From NCBI GenBank assembly GCA_050262155.1, contig CP189843.1, positions 496,001 through 560,000 on the forward strand: a stretch of DNA of 64,000 nucleotides, in the 5' to 3' direction. Below are positions 18,148-26,882 of the stretch, in pieces. Both the position numbers and the translations under genes were made by a program. Within the stretch, counting starts at the first letter, position 1; every line of letters starts with the position of its first letter. This DNA is from Parvimonas sp000223315. Lineage in GTDB: Bacteria > Bacillota > Clostridia > Tissierellales > Peptoniphilaceae. The notes under the pieces were generated by a model that did not search any database, was not told the origin of the DNA, and saw only the letters and a list, made by a program, of their open reading frames with translations.

Positions 18148-19137
18148 ATGGCTAGTGAAATAAAAATTATGACTTTGCGTGAAGCAATAAAAGAAGCAAT
18201 GTCCGAAGAAATGCGTAGAGATGAAAATGTATTTTTAATGGGAGAAGATGTTGGTATTTTCGGAGGAGATTTCGGAACTACTGTCGGAATGCTTGAAGAA
18301 TTTGGAGAAGAAAGAGTTAGAGATTGTCCTATAAGTGAAGCTGCTATAGCAGGAGCTGCCGCAGGTGCAGCGTCTGTTGGAATGCGCCCTATCGTTGATT
18401 TAACTTTTATGGATTTTGTTACAATAGCAATGGATGCTATAGTAAATGAAGCTGCTCCAATGAGATATATGTTAGGTGGAGAAGTAAGTGTTCCAGTTGT
18501 TTATCGTTGTGCATCAGGTTCAGGTACTGGAGCCGCTGCTCAACACTGCAAGGCTCTTGAATCATGGTTCTGTCATATTCCCGGGTTAAAAGTTGTTGCA
18601 CCCGGAACAGTGAATGATGCTTATGGAATATTAAAAGCATCAATAAGAGATAATAATCCAGTAATTTTCATTGAATCCAAAGCCCTTTTTGGAAGAAAAG
18701 GAGAAGTTAAGGTTGGAGAAATTGTTGAAATCGGAAAAGGGGAAGTTAAAGTCGAAGGTAAAGATGTAACTTTAGTTTCTTGGGGAAGAATGTTAGAAAG
18801 GGCTTTACAGGCCGCTGAAGAATTAAAAGCTGAAGGAATTAGTGTAGAAGTTGTTGACCCAATAACATTAGTACCTTTAGATGAAGACTTGATAGTTGAA
18901 TCTGTTAAGAAAACAGGAAGACTTGTTCTTTGCCATGATTCATTTAAAACAGGTGGATTTGGTGGAGAAATTTCAGCTAGAATTGCTGAAAGTGATGCTT
19001 TTGATTATTTAGATGCGCCAATTTATAGACTTGCTGGAGCCGACACAAATATACCTTCTGCTAAAAACTTAGAGGCAGTAATTGTACCAAGTGTTGAAGA
19101 TATTAAAAATACAATTAGAAAAGCAGTTAATAGATAG
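18148..19137 (+). CDS. 2-oxoacid/acetoin dehydrogenase E1 beta subunit
   Basis: It is the transketolase-like beta half of E1 and pairs with the preceding alpha subunit as an alpha2-beta2 heterotetramer. The 329-residue protein shows GEDVGIFGG, CPISEAAIAGAAAGAA, AAQHCKALESWFCHIPGLK and the C-terminal VVDPITLVPLD, all in family positions. It starts 22 bases after E1 alpha with an AGGAGA site and is followed after 9 bases by E2. Nothing is missing. Confidence 0.92.
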   Translation: MASEIKIMTLREAIKEAMSEEMRRDENVFLMGEDVGIFGGDFGTTVGMLEEFGEERVRDCPISEAAIAGAAAGAASVGMRPIVDLTFMDFVTIAMDAIVNEAAPMRYMLGGEVSVPVVYRCASGSGTGAAAQHCKALESWFCHIPGLKVVAPGTVNDAYGILKASIRDNNPVIFIESKALFGRKGEVKVGEIVEIGKGEVKVEGKDVTLVSWGRMLERALQAAEELKAEGISVEVVDPITLVPLDEDLIVESVKKTGRLVLCHDSFKTGGFGGEISARIAESDAFDYLDAPIYRLAGADTNIPSAKNLEAVIVPSVEDIKNTIRKAVNR

Positions 19138-19146
19138 GAGGAAATT

Positions 19147-20184
19147 ATGTCTGATATAAAATTAAGAGCAACACCTGCTGCAAGATTTTTATCTAAGCAA
19201 AATAATATCGACTTATCATTGCTAAAAGGAACAGGCCCTAAGGGAAGAATTCAAAAAGAAGATGTTTTAAATTTTAAAAATTTTGGAATTATTAAAGTTT
19301 CTTCTCTTGCGAAAAAAATTGCAGAAGTTGAAGGTGTTGATTTAACTAAGGTAACTGGAACTGGAGTTAATGGTAAGATTTTAAAGGAAGATGTTTTAGA
19401 ATTCTTAGCAAACAAAGATGTAATTTCTACAGAAAAAGCTGTTGAAGAACAACAAGTTGAAACTCAAGAAGTTAAAAAATCATACGGTGAAGTTGAAGAA
19501 GTTCCAATGTCAATGATGAGAAGAACTGTTGCTAAGAGAATGAGCGAAAGCTACTTCACAGCACCTGTTTTTGTTGCAAATATAGAAGTTGATATGACTG
19601 AAGTTAAAAACTTAAGAGCTAATATTATGCAACAATTAATTGATGAAACAGGATATAAACTTACTATTACAGATATAATTTCTTTAGCTACTGTTAAGAG
19701 TTTAGTTAAACATCCATATGTAAATTGTAGTTTATCAGCAGATGGAACTAAAATTTTACTTCATAAATATGTAAATCTTGCTATGGCTGTTGGTCTTGAA
19801 AATGGACTTTTAACTCCGGTTGTTAAAAATGCTGAGAAAATGAATTTAAGAGAACTTATGATTTCATTAAAGGACTTAACTAAAAAAGCTGTTGAAATGA
19901 AATTAGAGTCAGAAGAATTAGAAGATAGTACATTTACTATTAGTAACTTAGGAATGTTTGGAATTGATTCTTTTGCTCCTATTATAAATCAACCTAATAG
20001 TGCTATTTTAGGTGTAAGTGCAACTGTTGATAAACCGGTTGTTCTTAATGGAGAAATAATTGTAAGACCTATTATGAAATTATCAATTACTGTTGATCAT
20101 AGGGTTGTTGATGGAATGGAAGCAGCGAAGTTTTTAAATACTTTGAAAAATTATTTAGAAAATCCTATTTCAATTTTAGTTTAG
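19147..20184 (+). CDS. Dihydrolipoamide acyltransferase (E2) with two binding domains and no lipoyl domain
   Basis: E2 forms the core of the complex and transfers the acyl group from lipoamide to CoA. The 345-residue protein starts directly with two peripheral-subunit-binding domains (about 5-40 with LLKGTGPKGRIQKEDV, and 50-90 with VTGTGVNGKILKEDV), then a linker and the catalytic domain from about 115. The active site is DHRVVDG with His318 and Asp322. The N-terminal lipoyl domain normal for E2 is absent. The upstream spacing (9 bases, AGGAGG) leaves no room for a lost one. The lipoyl domain is instead on the E3 encoded next, which must serve as the swinging arm. Confidence 0.92.
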   Translation: MSDIKLRATPAARFLSKQNNIDLSLLKGTGPKGRIQKEDVLNFKNFGIIKVSSLAKKIAEVEGVDLTKVTGTGVNGKILKEDVLEFLANKDVISTEKAVEEQQVETQEVKKSYGEVEEVPMSMMRRTVAKRMSESYFTAPVFVANIEVDMTEVKNLRANIMQQLIDETGYKLTITDIISLATVKSLVKHPYVNCSLSADGTKILLHKYVNLAMAVGLENGLLTPVVKNAEKMNLRELMISLKDLTKKAVEMKLESEELEDSTFTISNLGMFGIDSFAPIINQPNSAILGVSATVDKPVVLNGEIIVRPIMKLSITVDHRVVDGMEAAKFLNTLKNYLENPISILV

Positions 20185-20199
20185 TGTGAGGAGAAAATT

Positions 20200-21915
20200 A
20201 TGTTAACAGAAGTAATAATGCCAAAAGCTGGTAGTGAAATGGAAGAAGGTCAAATTGTAAAATGGCTTAAAAAAGAGGGAGACAAAGTTGAAGCTGGAGA
20301 AATAATTCTAGAAATTATGACTGATAAGGTTAATATGGAAATTGAAGCTGAAGCTTCAGGAACTTTGCTTAAAATTTTAAAACAAGATGGAGAAATTGTT
20401 CCGGTTATAACAACTATTGCATATATAGGAGATGAAGGAGATGTTATTCCTGAAACTGCTTCAGCACCAGCTAAAGAAGAAGTTAAGGAAGAAGTTAAAG
20501 CACAACCTGAAGAAAAAGTTGTTGAAGTTAAAGCTGAAACTAAAAAAGAATTAAAAGACGGTGAATATGATGTTGTTGTAATTGGTGGAGGCCCTGCAGG
20601 TTATTATTCAGCAATTAAAGCTGCTCAAAAAGGAGCAAAAGTTGCAATAGCAGAAAATAACAAATTTGGTGGTACTTGCTTAAATAGAGGATGTATTCCA
20701 ACAAAAACATATTTACAAAATGTTGAAGATATAGAAAGAATTAAATCATCAAGCAAAAGAGGAATTATTTTAGAAAATGATAATGCTACTATTGATGTTG
20801 CAAAGGCTTTAAAATTCAAAAATTCTATAGTAAAGAAACTTACTGCTGGTGTTGAATTCTTATTAAAGAGCAATTCAGTAGAAATGTTTAAAGAAACAGC
20901 TTATATTAATTCAAATGGAAATGTTACTTTAGAAAGTGGAAAAGAACTTGTATGTGGTTCTGTAATTTTTGCTGGTGGTTCTAAATGTGTTAAAAATATT
21001 AAAGGTTCAGAAAATTCAAATGTTATAGACACTGATGAAGCTTTAGATTTAAAAGAAGCACCAGAATCTTTAGTAATAATCGGAGCAGATTATATTGGAG
21101 TTGAAATGGCTCAAATATTCAGCTCTTTTGGAAGTAAAGTAACTGTTGTTGAAAGAAAAGAATCAGCAATTAAAGTTGTAGATTCAGAAGTTTCTTCAAT
21201 TTTAATCAAGTCTTTAGAAAAATCAGGAATTAAATTTATATTTGGTAAAGAAATTACTGAAATTTCAGGAGAAAAAGTATTAGCAGGTTCAGAAGAAGTT
21301 GCTAGTGCAAAAGTAATTTTACTTACAACTAGAGAAGCTGATTTAACTGCATTAAAAGATGTAAAACTTGAAGTTTCAAATGGGAATGTTGTTGCAAATG
21401 ATAAAATGCAATCAAGTTTAAAGAGTGTTTATGTTCCTGGAGATGTTAATGGTAAAAATCTTCTTGCTCATGCTGCTTTTAAAATGGGAGATATTGTTGC
21501 ATCTGAAATTGTTGAAGGTAAATCAGACAAGTACAATAACAATATTATTCCAAGGGCAATTTACACATATCCTGAAATTGGTAGTGTAGGTTTAACTGAA
21601 GAAGAAGCAAAGAAATCTTATGATGTAAAAGTTGGTAAATTTAACTATGGTGCAAATGGTAGAGCTTTAGCTCACGGAGATTCATCAGGAATGGTTAAAA
21701 TTATTTCAGATGCAAGATATGGAGAAATCTTAGGAGCTCATATTGTTGGACCTAGAGCATCCGAGTTGATTAATGAAGTTTCGGTTTTAATGCAATCTGA
21801 AGTTATTGTTGAAGAAGCAATTAAAATGGTATTTGGACATCCAACTTTCTCAGAAGCAATTTATGAAGCAATTGCTGATGTAGAAGGAGTTAGTGTACAT
21901 TTGCCTAAAAAATAA
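20200..21915 (+). CDS. lpdA: Dihydrolipoamide dehydrogenase (E3) with N-terminal lipoyl domain
   Basis: E3 reoxidises dihydrolipoamide with NAD+ through FAD and a disulfide. This 571-residue form begins with a lipoyl domain (1-78) whose lipoylation site is Lys43 in MTDKVNMEIE. A Glu/Lys/Ala-rich linker follows to about 118. The flavoprotein part then has GGGPAGYYSA, the redox pair Cys160/Cys165 in GGTCLNRGCIPTK, and the C-terminal base in GHPTFSEA. E3 proteins with a fused lipoyl domain are known in streptococci and mycoplasmas. Here it supplies the only lipoyl domain of the operon. A strong terminator follows and lipoate ligase is next, consistent with lipoylation of Lys43. Confidence 0.94.
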   Translation: MLTEVIMPKAGSEMEEGQIVKWLKKEGDKVEAGEIILEIMTDKVNMEIEAEASGTLLKILKQDGEIVPVITTIAYIGDEGDVIPETASAPAKEEVKEEVKAQPEEKVVEVKAETKKELKDGEYDVVVIGGGPAGYYSAIKAAQKGAKVAIAENNKFGGTCLNRGCIPTKTYLQNVEDIERIKSSSKRGIILENDNATIDVAKALKFKNSIVKKLTAGVEFLLKSNSVEMFKETAYINSNGNVTLESGKELVCGSVIFAGGSKCVKNIKGSENSNVIDTDEALDLKEAPESLVIIGADYIGVEMAQIFSSFGSKVTVVERKESAIKVVDSEVSSILIKSLEKSGIKFIFGKEITEISGEKVLAGSEEVASAKVILLTTREADLTALKDVKLEVSNGNVVANDKMQSSLKSVYVPGDVNGKNLLAHAAFKMGDIVASEIVEGKSDKYNNNIIPRAIYTYPEIGSVGLTEEEAKKSYDVKVGKFNYGANGRALAHGDSSGMVKIISDARYGEILGAHIVGPRASELINEVSVLMQSEVIVEEAIKMVFGHPTFSEAIYEAIADVEGVSVHLPKK

Positions 21916-21932
21916 AATAAATATAAATATTG

Positions 21933-21961
21933 AAAAAGGATAGAAATTCTATCCTTTTTTT
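21933..21961 (+). terminator. Terminator of the dehydrogenase operon
   Basis: AAAAAGGATAG and CTATCCTTTTT form an 11-bp perfect stem with loop AAATT and a T-run. Confidence 0.9.
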
Positions 21962-21969
21962 ATTGAATA

Positions 21970-21978
21970 TGATAAAAT
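21970..21978 (+). promoter_or_regulatory. Extended -10 promoter of lplA
   Basis: TGaTAAAAT lies 33 bases before the lplA start. No -35 is recognisable at 17 bases upstream, because that position is in the preceding terminator. Confidence 0.45.
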
Positions 21979-22010
21979 AGTTTTGATACTTTTGGAATTG
22001 AGGAGAAATT

Positions 22011-22937
22011 ATGATTTTTATTAAAAATAAAAATACAGATGTGTATTTTAATTTAGCTATGGAAGAATACTTTTTTGAAAAATTTAAGAAAGATGAAGTT
22101 TTTATGCTTTGGATAAATGAACCATCTGTAGTTATTGGAAAACACCAAAATTTAATAGAAGAATTGAATATGAAATACTGTTTTGAAAAAAATATCAAGA
22201 TTGCAAGAAGAATTTCGGGTGGGGGGACTGTTGTTCATGATTTTGGAAATCTAAATTATACTTACATAACAAATACTACAGGAGATACTGCATTGGATTT
22301 TAAGGAATTTTTAAAACCGATGTATAAAGCTCTTTTGAATTTGAAAATAAATGCTAATATTTCTCCAAGAAATGACTTTAGAGTTCTGGAAAAGAAAATT
22401 TGTGGACATTCTCAATTTATGAGAAAGAAAAGAGTTTTACATCATGGGTGCATTCTTTTTGATAGTAATTTAGATAATTTAAGAAATGCTTTGAATGTAA
22501 AAAACAAAAAAATTATTTCAAAATCTGCAAAATCTGTAAAGAGCAGTGTTGCAAATTTAAAAGAAATTTCAAAACTGGATTATGAAATTTCAGATTTTTT
22601 AGAAAAATTAAAAAATGAAATTTTAAAAACTCAAGAGAATTTTGAAATTTACGAATTAACAAAAGAAGATATTTTAAATATAGATAAAATAAAATCTGAA
22701 AAATATGTTACAAAAGACTGGATATATGGACAATCTCCTAAATGTACTTTTTTCTTAGATGAAGAAAGAGATTATACTGTTGAAATTGATGGTGGAAAAA
22801 TAGAAAAAATCAATATGGGAGACGATAATAAACTTGACAGTTTAATAGGATTATATTTTGAATATGAAGAAATAAAAAATAAAATAGCTGAGTTAAATAT
22901 AAAAAATGATTATGCTAAAAAACTTATAGAAATTTAA
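22011..22937 (+). CDS. lplA: Lipoate-protein ligase A
   Basis: It activates free lipoate with ATP and attaches it to lipoyl-domain lysines in the cytoplasm. The 308-residue protein has the signature VVIGKHQN, RRISGGGTVVHD and the KICGHSQ lysine region, plus the C-terminal accessory domain typical of ligases as opposed to octanoyltransferases. The start has GAGGAG 7 bases upstream. Its position right after the dehydrogenase operon, with only a terminator between, makes the E3-fused lipoyl domain the probable substrate. No lipoate synthase is in the window, suggesting scavenging. Confidence 0.93.
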   Translation: MIFIKNKNTDVYFNLAMEEYFFEKFKKDEVFMLWINEPSVVIGKHQNLIEELNMKYCFEKNIKIARRISGGGTVVHDFGNLNYTYITNTTGDTALDFKEFLKPMYKALLNLKINANISPRNDFRVLEKKICGHSQFMRKKRVLHHGCILFDSNLDNLRNALNVKNKKIISKSAKSVKSSVANLKEISKLDYEISDFLEKLKNEILKTQENFEIYELTKEDILNIDKIKSEKYVTKDWIYGQSPKCTFFLDEERDYTVEIDGGKIEKINMGDDNKLDSLIGLYFEYEEIKNKIAELNIKNDYAKKLIEI

Positions 22938-22946
22938 GGTGATTAT

Positions 22947-23450
22947 ATGTTATTTTTAAAAGAGATAAATTTTGAAGATGCAAAGAAAGAATATATTGCA
23001 ATAACTTCGATTCCTGAGGATGAGAATGGATTTGTAAATAAATTTTATAATGTTTCATTTGAAGAATTTGTAAATGAGGTAATTCCAAATTGTGAAAAAC
23101 AATCTAAGGGAATTGACTTAAAACCTAATAGAGTTCCTCAAAACTATTATTTTTTGTGGGATGATGATGAAATTGTAGGACTTTTTAAAGTTCGAAAAAA
23201 GCTTAATGACTCTTTAAGAGAGGGTGCAGGACATATTGGTTATGGAATTATAAAAAAATATAGAAAAAGAGGCTATGCAACTAGGGGGCTTAAATTAGTA
23301 ATCGAGCTTATAAAAGATGAAATTGAAGAAGACGAAATTTATATGAGTGTAAATAAGAATAATCCATACTCTTTAAAAACTCAGCTAAACTGTGGGGCTT
23401 ACATATTTACCGAAAATGAAGACCAATATTTTACTAGAATAAAAATTTAA
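22947..23450 (+). CDS. GNAT-family N-acetyltransferase
   Basis: The 167-residue protein shows the GNAT acetyl-CoA motif A as IGYGIIKKYRKRGYATRGLKL at about 104-124, preceded by a beta-strand with WDDDEIVGLFKVR. These enzymes transfer an acetyl group to amines of proteins, antibiotics or small molecules. It starts 9 bases after lplA with a weak GGTGAT site, so it is probably co-transcribed. Substrate cannot be read from the sequence. Confidence 0.85.
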   Translation: MLFLKEINFEDAKKEYIAITSIPEDENGFVNKFYNVSFEEFVNEVIPNCEKQSKGIDLKPNRVPQNYYFLWDDDEIVGLFKVRKKLNDSLREGAGHIGYGIIKKYRKRGYATRGLKLVIELIKDEIEEDEIYMSVNKNNPYSLKTQLNCGAYIFTENEDQYFTRIKI

Positions 23451-23467
23451 GATTTATATTTATAATT

Positions 23468-23495
23468 GGCAATTCAAAATGGGATTGTCTTTTTT
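23468..23495 (+). terminator. Terminator after the GNAT gene
   Basis: GGCAATTC and GGATTGTC pair over 8 bp with two G-T pairs, loop AAAATG, followed by six T. Confidence 0.65.
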
Positions 23496-23524
23496 GATAA
23501 AAAGGCATAAAATCAATCAAAAAT

Positions 23525-23553
23525 TTTACTTTTTGATGTATATATGCTATAAT
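23525..23553 (+). promoter_or_regulatory. Promoter of typA
   Basis: TTTACT (23525-23530), 17 bases, then TATAAT (23548-23553) with TGc just upstream: an extended -10 promoter. Confidence 0.65.
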
Positions 23554-23595
23554 TAATTGTTATGCATTGGATATATAATATAGAAAGGAAAGTAT

Positions 23596-25425
23596 ATGAG
23601 AAATATTGAAAATATAAGAAATGTTGCGATTATAGCACATGTTGACCATGGTAAAACTACTTTGGTAGATTGTTTATTAAAAAGTAGCGGTGTTTTTAGA
23701 GAAAATCAAGATGTAAAAGAAAGAGTAATGGACTCAAATGATATAGAAAGAGAAAGAGGAATTACAATTCTTTCAAAAAATACTGCCATTGATTATAATG
23801 GAATAAAAATTAATGTAATTGATACACCGGGACATGCTGATTTTGGTGGAGAAGTTGAACGTGTTTTAAAAATGGCAAATGGAGTTATTCTTGTAGTTGA
23901 CGCTTTTGAAGGTCCTATGCCTCAAACTAAATTCGTTTTAAGAAAGGCTTTTGAACTTAAATTACCAACTATTATTTGTATAAATAAAATTGATAGACCT
24001 GAAGCTAGATGTGAAGAAGTTGTTGATGAAGTTTTAGATTTATTTATCCAACTTGACGCATCAGAGGATTATTTGGAAAGTCCTTTTGTTTTTGCATCTG
24101 CAAGATCGGGATATGCAACTATGGACTTTAACAAAAAGACTGAAGATATGAAAACTCTTTTAGATGTTATTGTTGACTATATTCCTGCACCAAAAGGAGA
24201 TGAAAATGCGCCTTTTAAATTACTTATTTCTACTACTGATTATAATGAGTATGTAGGAAGAATAGGTATTGGTAAAATAGAAAGCGGTAGTGTTAAGCTT
24301 GGAGATGATGCTGTAATTGTAAATTATAATGACAGCAGTATAAATAAAAAAATAAAGATTACTAAAATATATGAATTTGAAAATTTATCCAGAAAAGAAG
24401 TTGAAAGTTCGTCTGTAGGAAATATTATTGCAGTAACAGGAGTTGAAGGTATTAGCATAGGTGATACTCTTTGTGCTTTAGAAGATGTAACACCTCTTCC
24501 ATTTGTAAAGATTTCCGAACCAACTCTTGCCATGAATTTTATAGTTAATAACTCTCCTTTTGCAGGTAAAGAAGGAAAATTTGTTACAAGTAGACAAATT
24601 CGTGCAAGACTTTATAAAGAATTAGAAACGGATGTAAGTTTAAGAGTTGAGGATACTGCTTCAACAGACAGCTTTAGAGTTTCAGGAAGAGGAGAACTTC
24701 ATCTTTCAGTTTTAATTGAAAATATGAGAAGAGAAGGTTATGAATTCCAAGTTTCAAAACCCGAAGTTTTATACAAAAAAGACCAAAATGGCAAATTATT
24801 AGAACCAATAGAAACTGTAACTATAGATGTAGATCAAGAATTCGTAGGTACTGTTATAGAAAAATTGGGACAAAGGAAAGCTGACTTAGTCAATATGAAT
24901 CCTTCACAAGCAGGATATACAAGACTTATATTTAATATTCCTGCTAGAGGACTTATAGGATATCGTTCAGAATTTTTAACAGACACTAGAGGAAGTGGAA
25001 CTCTAAATACTGAATTTAAAGGTTATGAACCCTTTAAGGGTGAAATTCCAAAGAGAAATGTTGGCTCTTTAATTTGTTTTGAAACAGGAGTTGCAACAGC
25101 TTATGGATTAAATTCAGCTCAAGAGAGAGGAACATTATTTATATCTCCTCAAGCAGAAGTTTATGAAGGAATGGTTGTAGGTTCTAATGCTAAAGGACTT
25201 GACATTGAAGTTAATGTTTGTAGAAAGAAACAACAAACCAATATTAGATCTTCAGCTTCTGATGATGCTTTAAAACTTAGTCCTCCAAAGATTATGAGTT
25301 TGGAAGAAATGTTGGAATTTATAGAAAGTGATGAATATATTGAAATAACTCCTAAGAGTTTAAGAATGAGAAAGAAGATTTTAGACTCACAATTGAGATA
25401 TAAATCTAAGAAAAACAATAAATAG
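23596..25425 (+). CDS. typA: Ribosome-associated GTPase TypA/BipA
   Basis: It is a translation-factor GTPase related to EF-G that binds ribosomes and helps assembly and stress adaptation. The 609-residue length fits. G motifs are AHVDHGKTT (14-22), the RGIT switch, DTPGHADF and NKID. Domain II and the EF-G-like domains III and V follow (GRGELHLSVL, RGLIGYRSEF), and then the TypA-specific C-terminal domain. The start has AAAGGAAAG upstream. It is transcribed from its own extended -10 promoter. Confidence 0.96.
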   Translation: MRNIENIRNVAIIAHVDHGKTTLVDCLLKSSGVFRENQDVKERVMDSNDIERERGITILSKNTAIDYNGIKINVIDTPGHADFGGEVERVLKMANGVILVVDAFEGPMPQTKFVLRKAFELKLPTIICINKIDRPEARCEEVVDEVLDLFIQLDASEDYLESPFVFASARSGYATMDFNKKTEDMKTLLDVIVDYIPAPKGDENAPFKLLISTTDYNEYVGRIGIGKIESGSVKLGDDAVIVNYNDSSINKKIKITKIYEFENLSRKEVESSSVGNIIAVTGVEGISIGDTLCALEDVTPLPFVKISEPTLAMNFIVNNSPFAGKEGKFVTSRQIRARLYKELETDVSLRVEDTASTDSFRVSGRGELHLSVLIENMRREGYEFQVSKPEVLYKKDQNGKLLEPIETVTIDVDQEFVGTVIEKLGQRKADLVNMNPSQAGYTRLIFNIPARGLIGYRSEFLTDTRGSGTLNTEFKGYEPFKGEIPKRNVGSLICFETGVATAYGLNSAQERGTLFISPQAEVYEGMVVGSNAKGLDIEVNVCRKKQQTNIRSSASDDALKLSPPKIMSLEEMLEFIESDEYIEITPKSLRMRKKILDSQLRYKSKKNNK

Positions 25426-25455
25426 TTTAAAAATACACTATAAATGTGGTATAAT
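25426..25455 (+). promoter_or_regulatory. Promoter of murA
   Basis: TATAAT at 25450-25455 with upstream TGg makes an extended -10. The -35 is weak (TTTAAA at 25426-25431, 18-base spacer). Confidence 0.55.
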
Positions 25456-25569
25456 ATTTATAAATTTATATATTATAAGAAAAAATTTATTTTTACCATA
25501 ATAAATTAAATTTATTGATTAAAAAATAAAATAATGTGTTTAATAAAAAAATATTTTGGAGGGATTTGT

Positions 25570-26832
25570 TTGCCTAAGATATTAGTAAAAAAGAGTGCTC
25601 CTTTAGAAGGAACAGTAAAGATAGACGGAGCAAAGAATGCGGCGCTTCCTATTATAGCTGCTTCGCTTTTGGGAACGGAACCTATAGTTTTAGAGGATGT
25701 ACCTAATTTAGTAGATGTTAAGATAATTTTAAAAGTTTTAGAGAGTTTGGGTGCAAAAGTAAAATTTTTATCTGAAAATAGAGTTTCTATTGATTCAAGT
25801 AATATAAATTCTTTTGTAACTGATAGAACTTTAATGGAAAAGATGAGGGCTTCATTTTTGGTAATGGGTCCGTTACTTGCAAGATTTGGAAGAGCGGATG
25901 CGTTTTTACCGGGTGGTTGTGCAATAGGTTCTCGTCCTATTGATTTGCATTTAAAAGGATTTAAAATATTAGGTGCATTAATTGAAGAAGAGCCTGATAA
26001 AATTTCTGCTAGATGTGAAAGACTTTATGGAGATACAATTTATTTGGACTTTCCTTCAGTAGGTGCAACTCAAAATATAATGATGGCTGCAACTTTAGCT
26101 AAAGGTGAAACTATAATTGAAAATGCTGCAAGAGAACCTGAAATTGTAGATTTAGGAAACTTCTTAAATAAAATGGGAGCCAAAATTTCAGGAGCGGGGA
26201 CTTCCACTATAAGAATTATAGGAGTTGAAAAATTAGGTGGTACGGTTCATACAATTATTCCTGATAGAATAGAAGCTGCTACTTTTATGTTAGCTGCTGC
26301 AATTACCGGTGGAAAAGTTGTAGTTCAAAATTGTATTTCAAATCATATCAAACCTGTTATAGCAAAGTTGAAAGAAACAGGAGCTTATGTTGTTGTAAAT
26401 GAAGATGAAGATTCAATTTTTGTAAAGGGAAGCGATAAGATTAAGGGTACAGATATTAAAACTTTACCTTATCCGGGTTTTCCAACAGATGTTCAAGCTC
26501 AATTTATGGCTTATCTATGTGTTTGTGAAGATCAGGCAAAAGTTACAGAAACTGTTTTTGAAAATAGATTTATGCACGTTGATGAGCTTAATAAAATGGG
26601 TGCTATTATTGCAACAAGTGGAAAAGAAGCTAGAATTGCAGGGGTTAGAAAACTTGTCGGTGCAGAAGTTAATGCTACTGATTTAAGAGCAGGAGCTGCC
26701 CTTGTTTTAGCAGGTCTTGTTGCAGAAGGTACAACAACAATAGGAAATATTTATCATATAGATAGAGGTTATAATGATTTTGTAGGCAAAATGAAATCAT
26801 TAGGTGCAAATATTGAAAGAATAGAAGATTAA
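25570..26832 (+). CDS. murA: UDP-N-acetylglucosamine 1-carboxyvinyltransferase
   Basis: It makes the first committed step of peptidoglycan synthesis, adding enolpyruvate from PEP to UDP-GlcNAc in the cytoplasm. TTG 25570 is the start because GGAGGG at 25558-25563 is 6 bases away and family alignment begins here (PKILVKKSAPLEG); an ATG at 25534 is in frame but lacks a site. The protein is 420 residues. Key features: KNAALPIIAA near the N-terminus, and the loop FLPGGCAIGSRP with catalytic Cys117, the residue alkylated by fosfomycin. The C-terminal region DLRAGAALVLAG is also conserved. Confidence 0.95.
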   Translation: MPKILVKKSAPLEGTVKIDGAKNAALPIIAASLLGTEPIVLEDVPNLVDVKIILKVLESLGAKVKFLSENRVSIDSSNINSFVTDRTLMEKMRASFLVMGPLLARFGRADAFLPGGCAIGSRPIDLHLKGFKILGALIEEEPDKISARCERLYGDTIYLDFPSVGATQNIMMAATLAKGETIIENAAREPEIVDLGNFLNKMGAKISGAGTSTIRIIGVEKLGGTVHTIIPDRIEAATFMLAAAITGGKVVVQNCISNHIKPVIAKLKETGAYVVVNEDEDSIFVKGSDKIKGTDIKTLPYPGFPTDVQAQFMAYLCVCEDQAKVTETVFENRFMHVDELNKMGAIIATSGKEARIAGVRKLVGAEVNATDLRAGAALVLAGLVAEGTTTIGNIYHIDRGYNDFVGKMKSLGANIERIED

Positions 26833-26835
26833 TTT

Positions 26836-26863
26836 TTTAGGAAACTAGTTATAGTTTCCTAAA
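26836..26863 (+). terminator. Hairpin between murA and recD2, probable weak terminator
   Basis: A perfect 12-bp stem TTTAGGAAACTA/TAGTTTCCTAAA has a GTTA loop. The T-tract after it is short, so read-through into recD2 is likely. Confidence 0.6.
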
Positions 26864-26882
26864 TTTATATACAGGAGAAGTT

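Noticed and set aside
25534..25569. N-terminal extension of MurA from ATG 25534
   Set aside because: The GGAGGG site lies inside this extension and the family N-terminus begins at TTG 25570.
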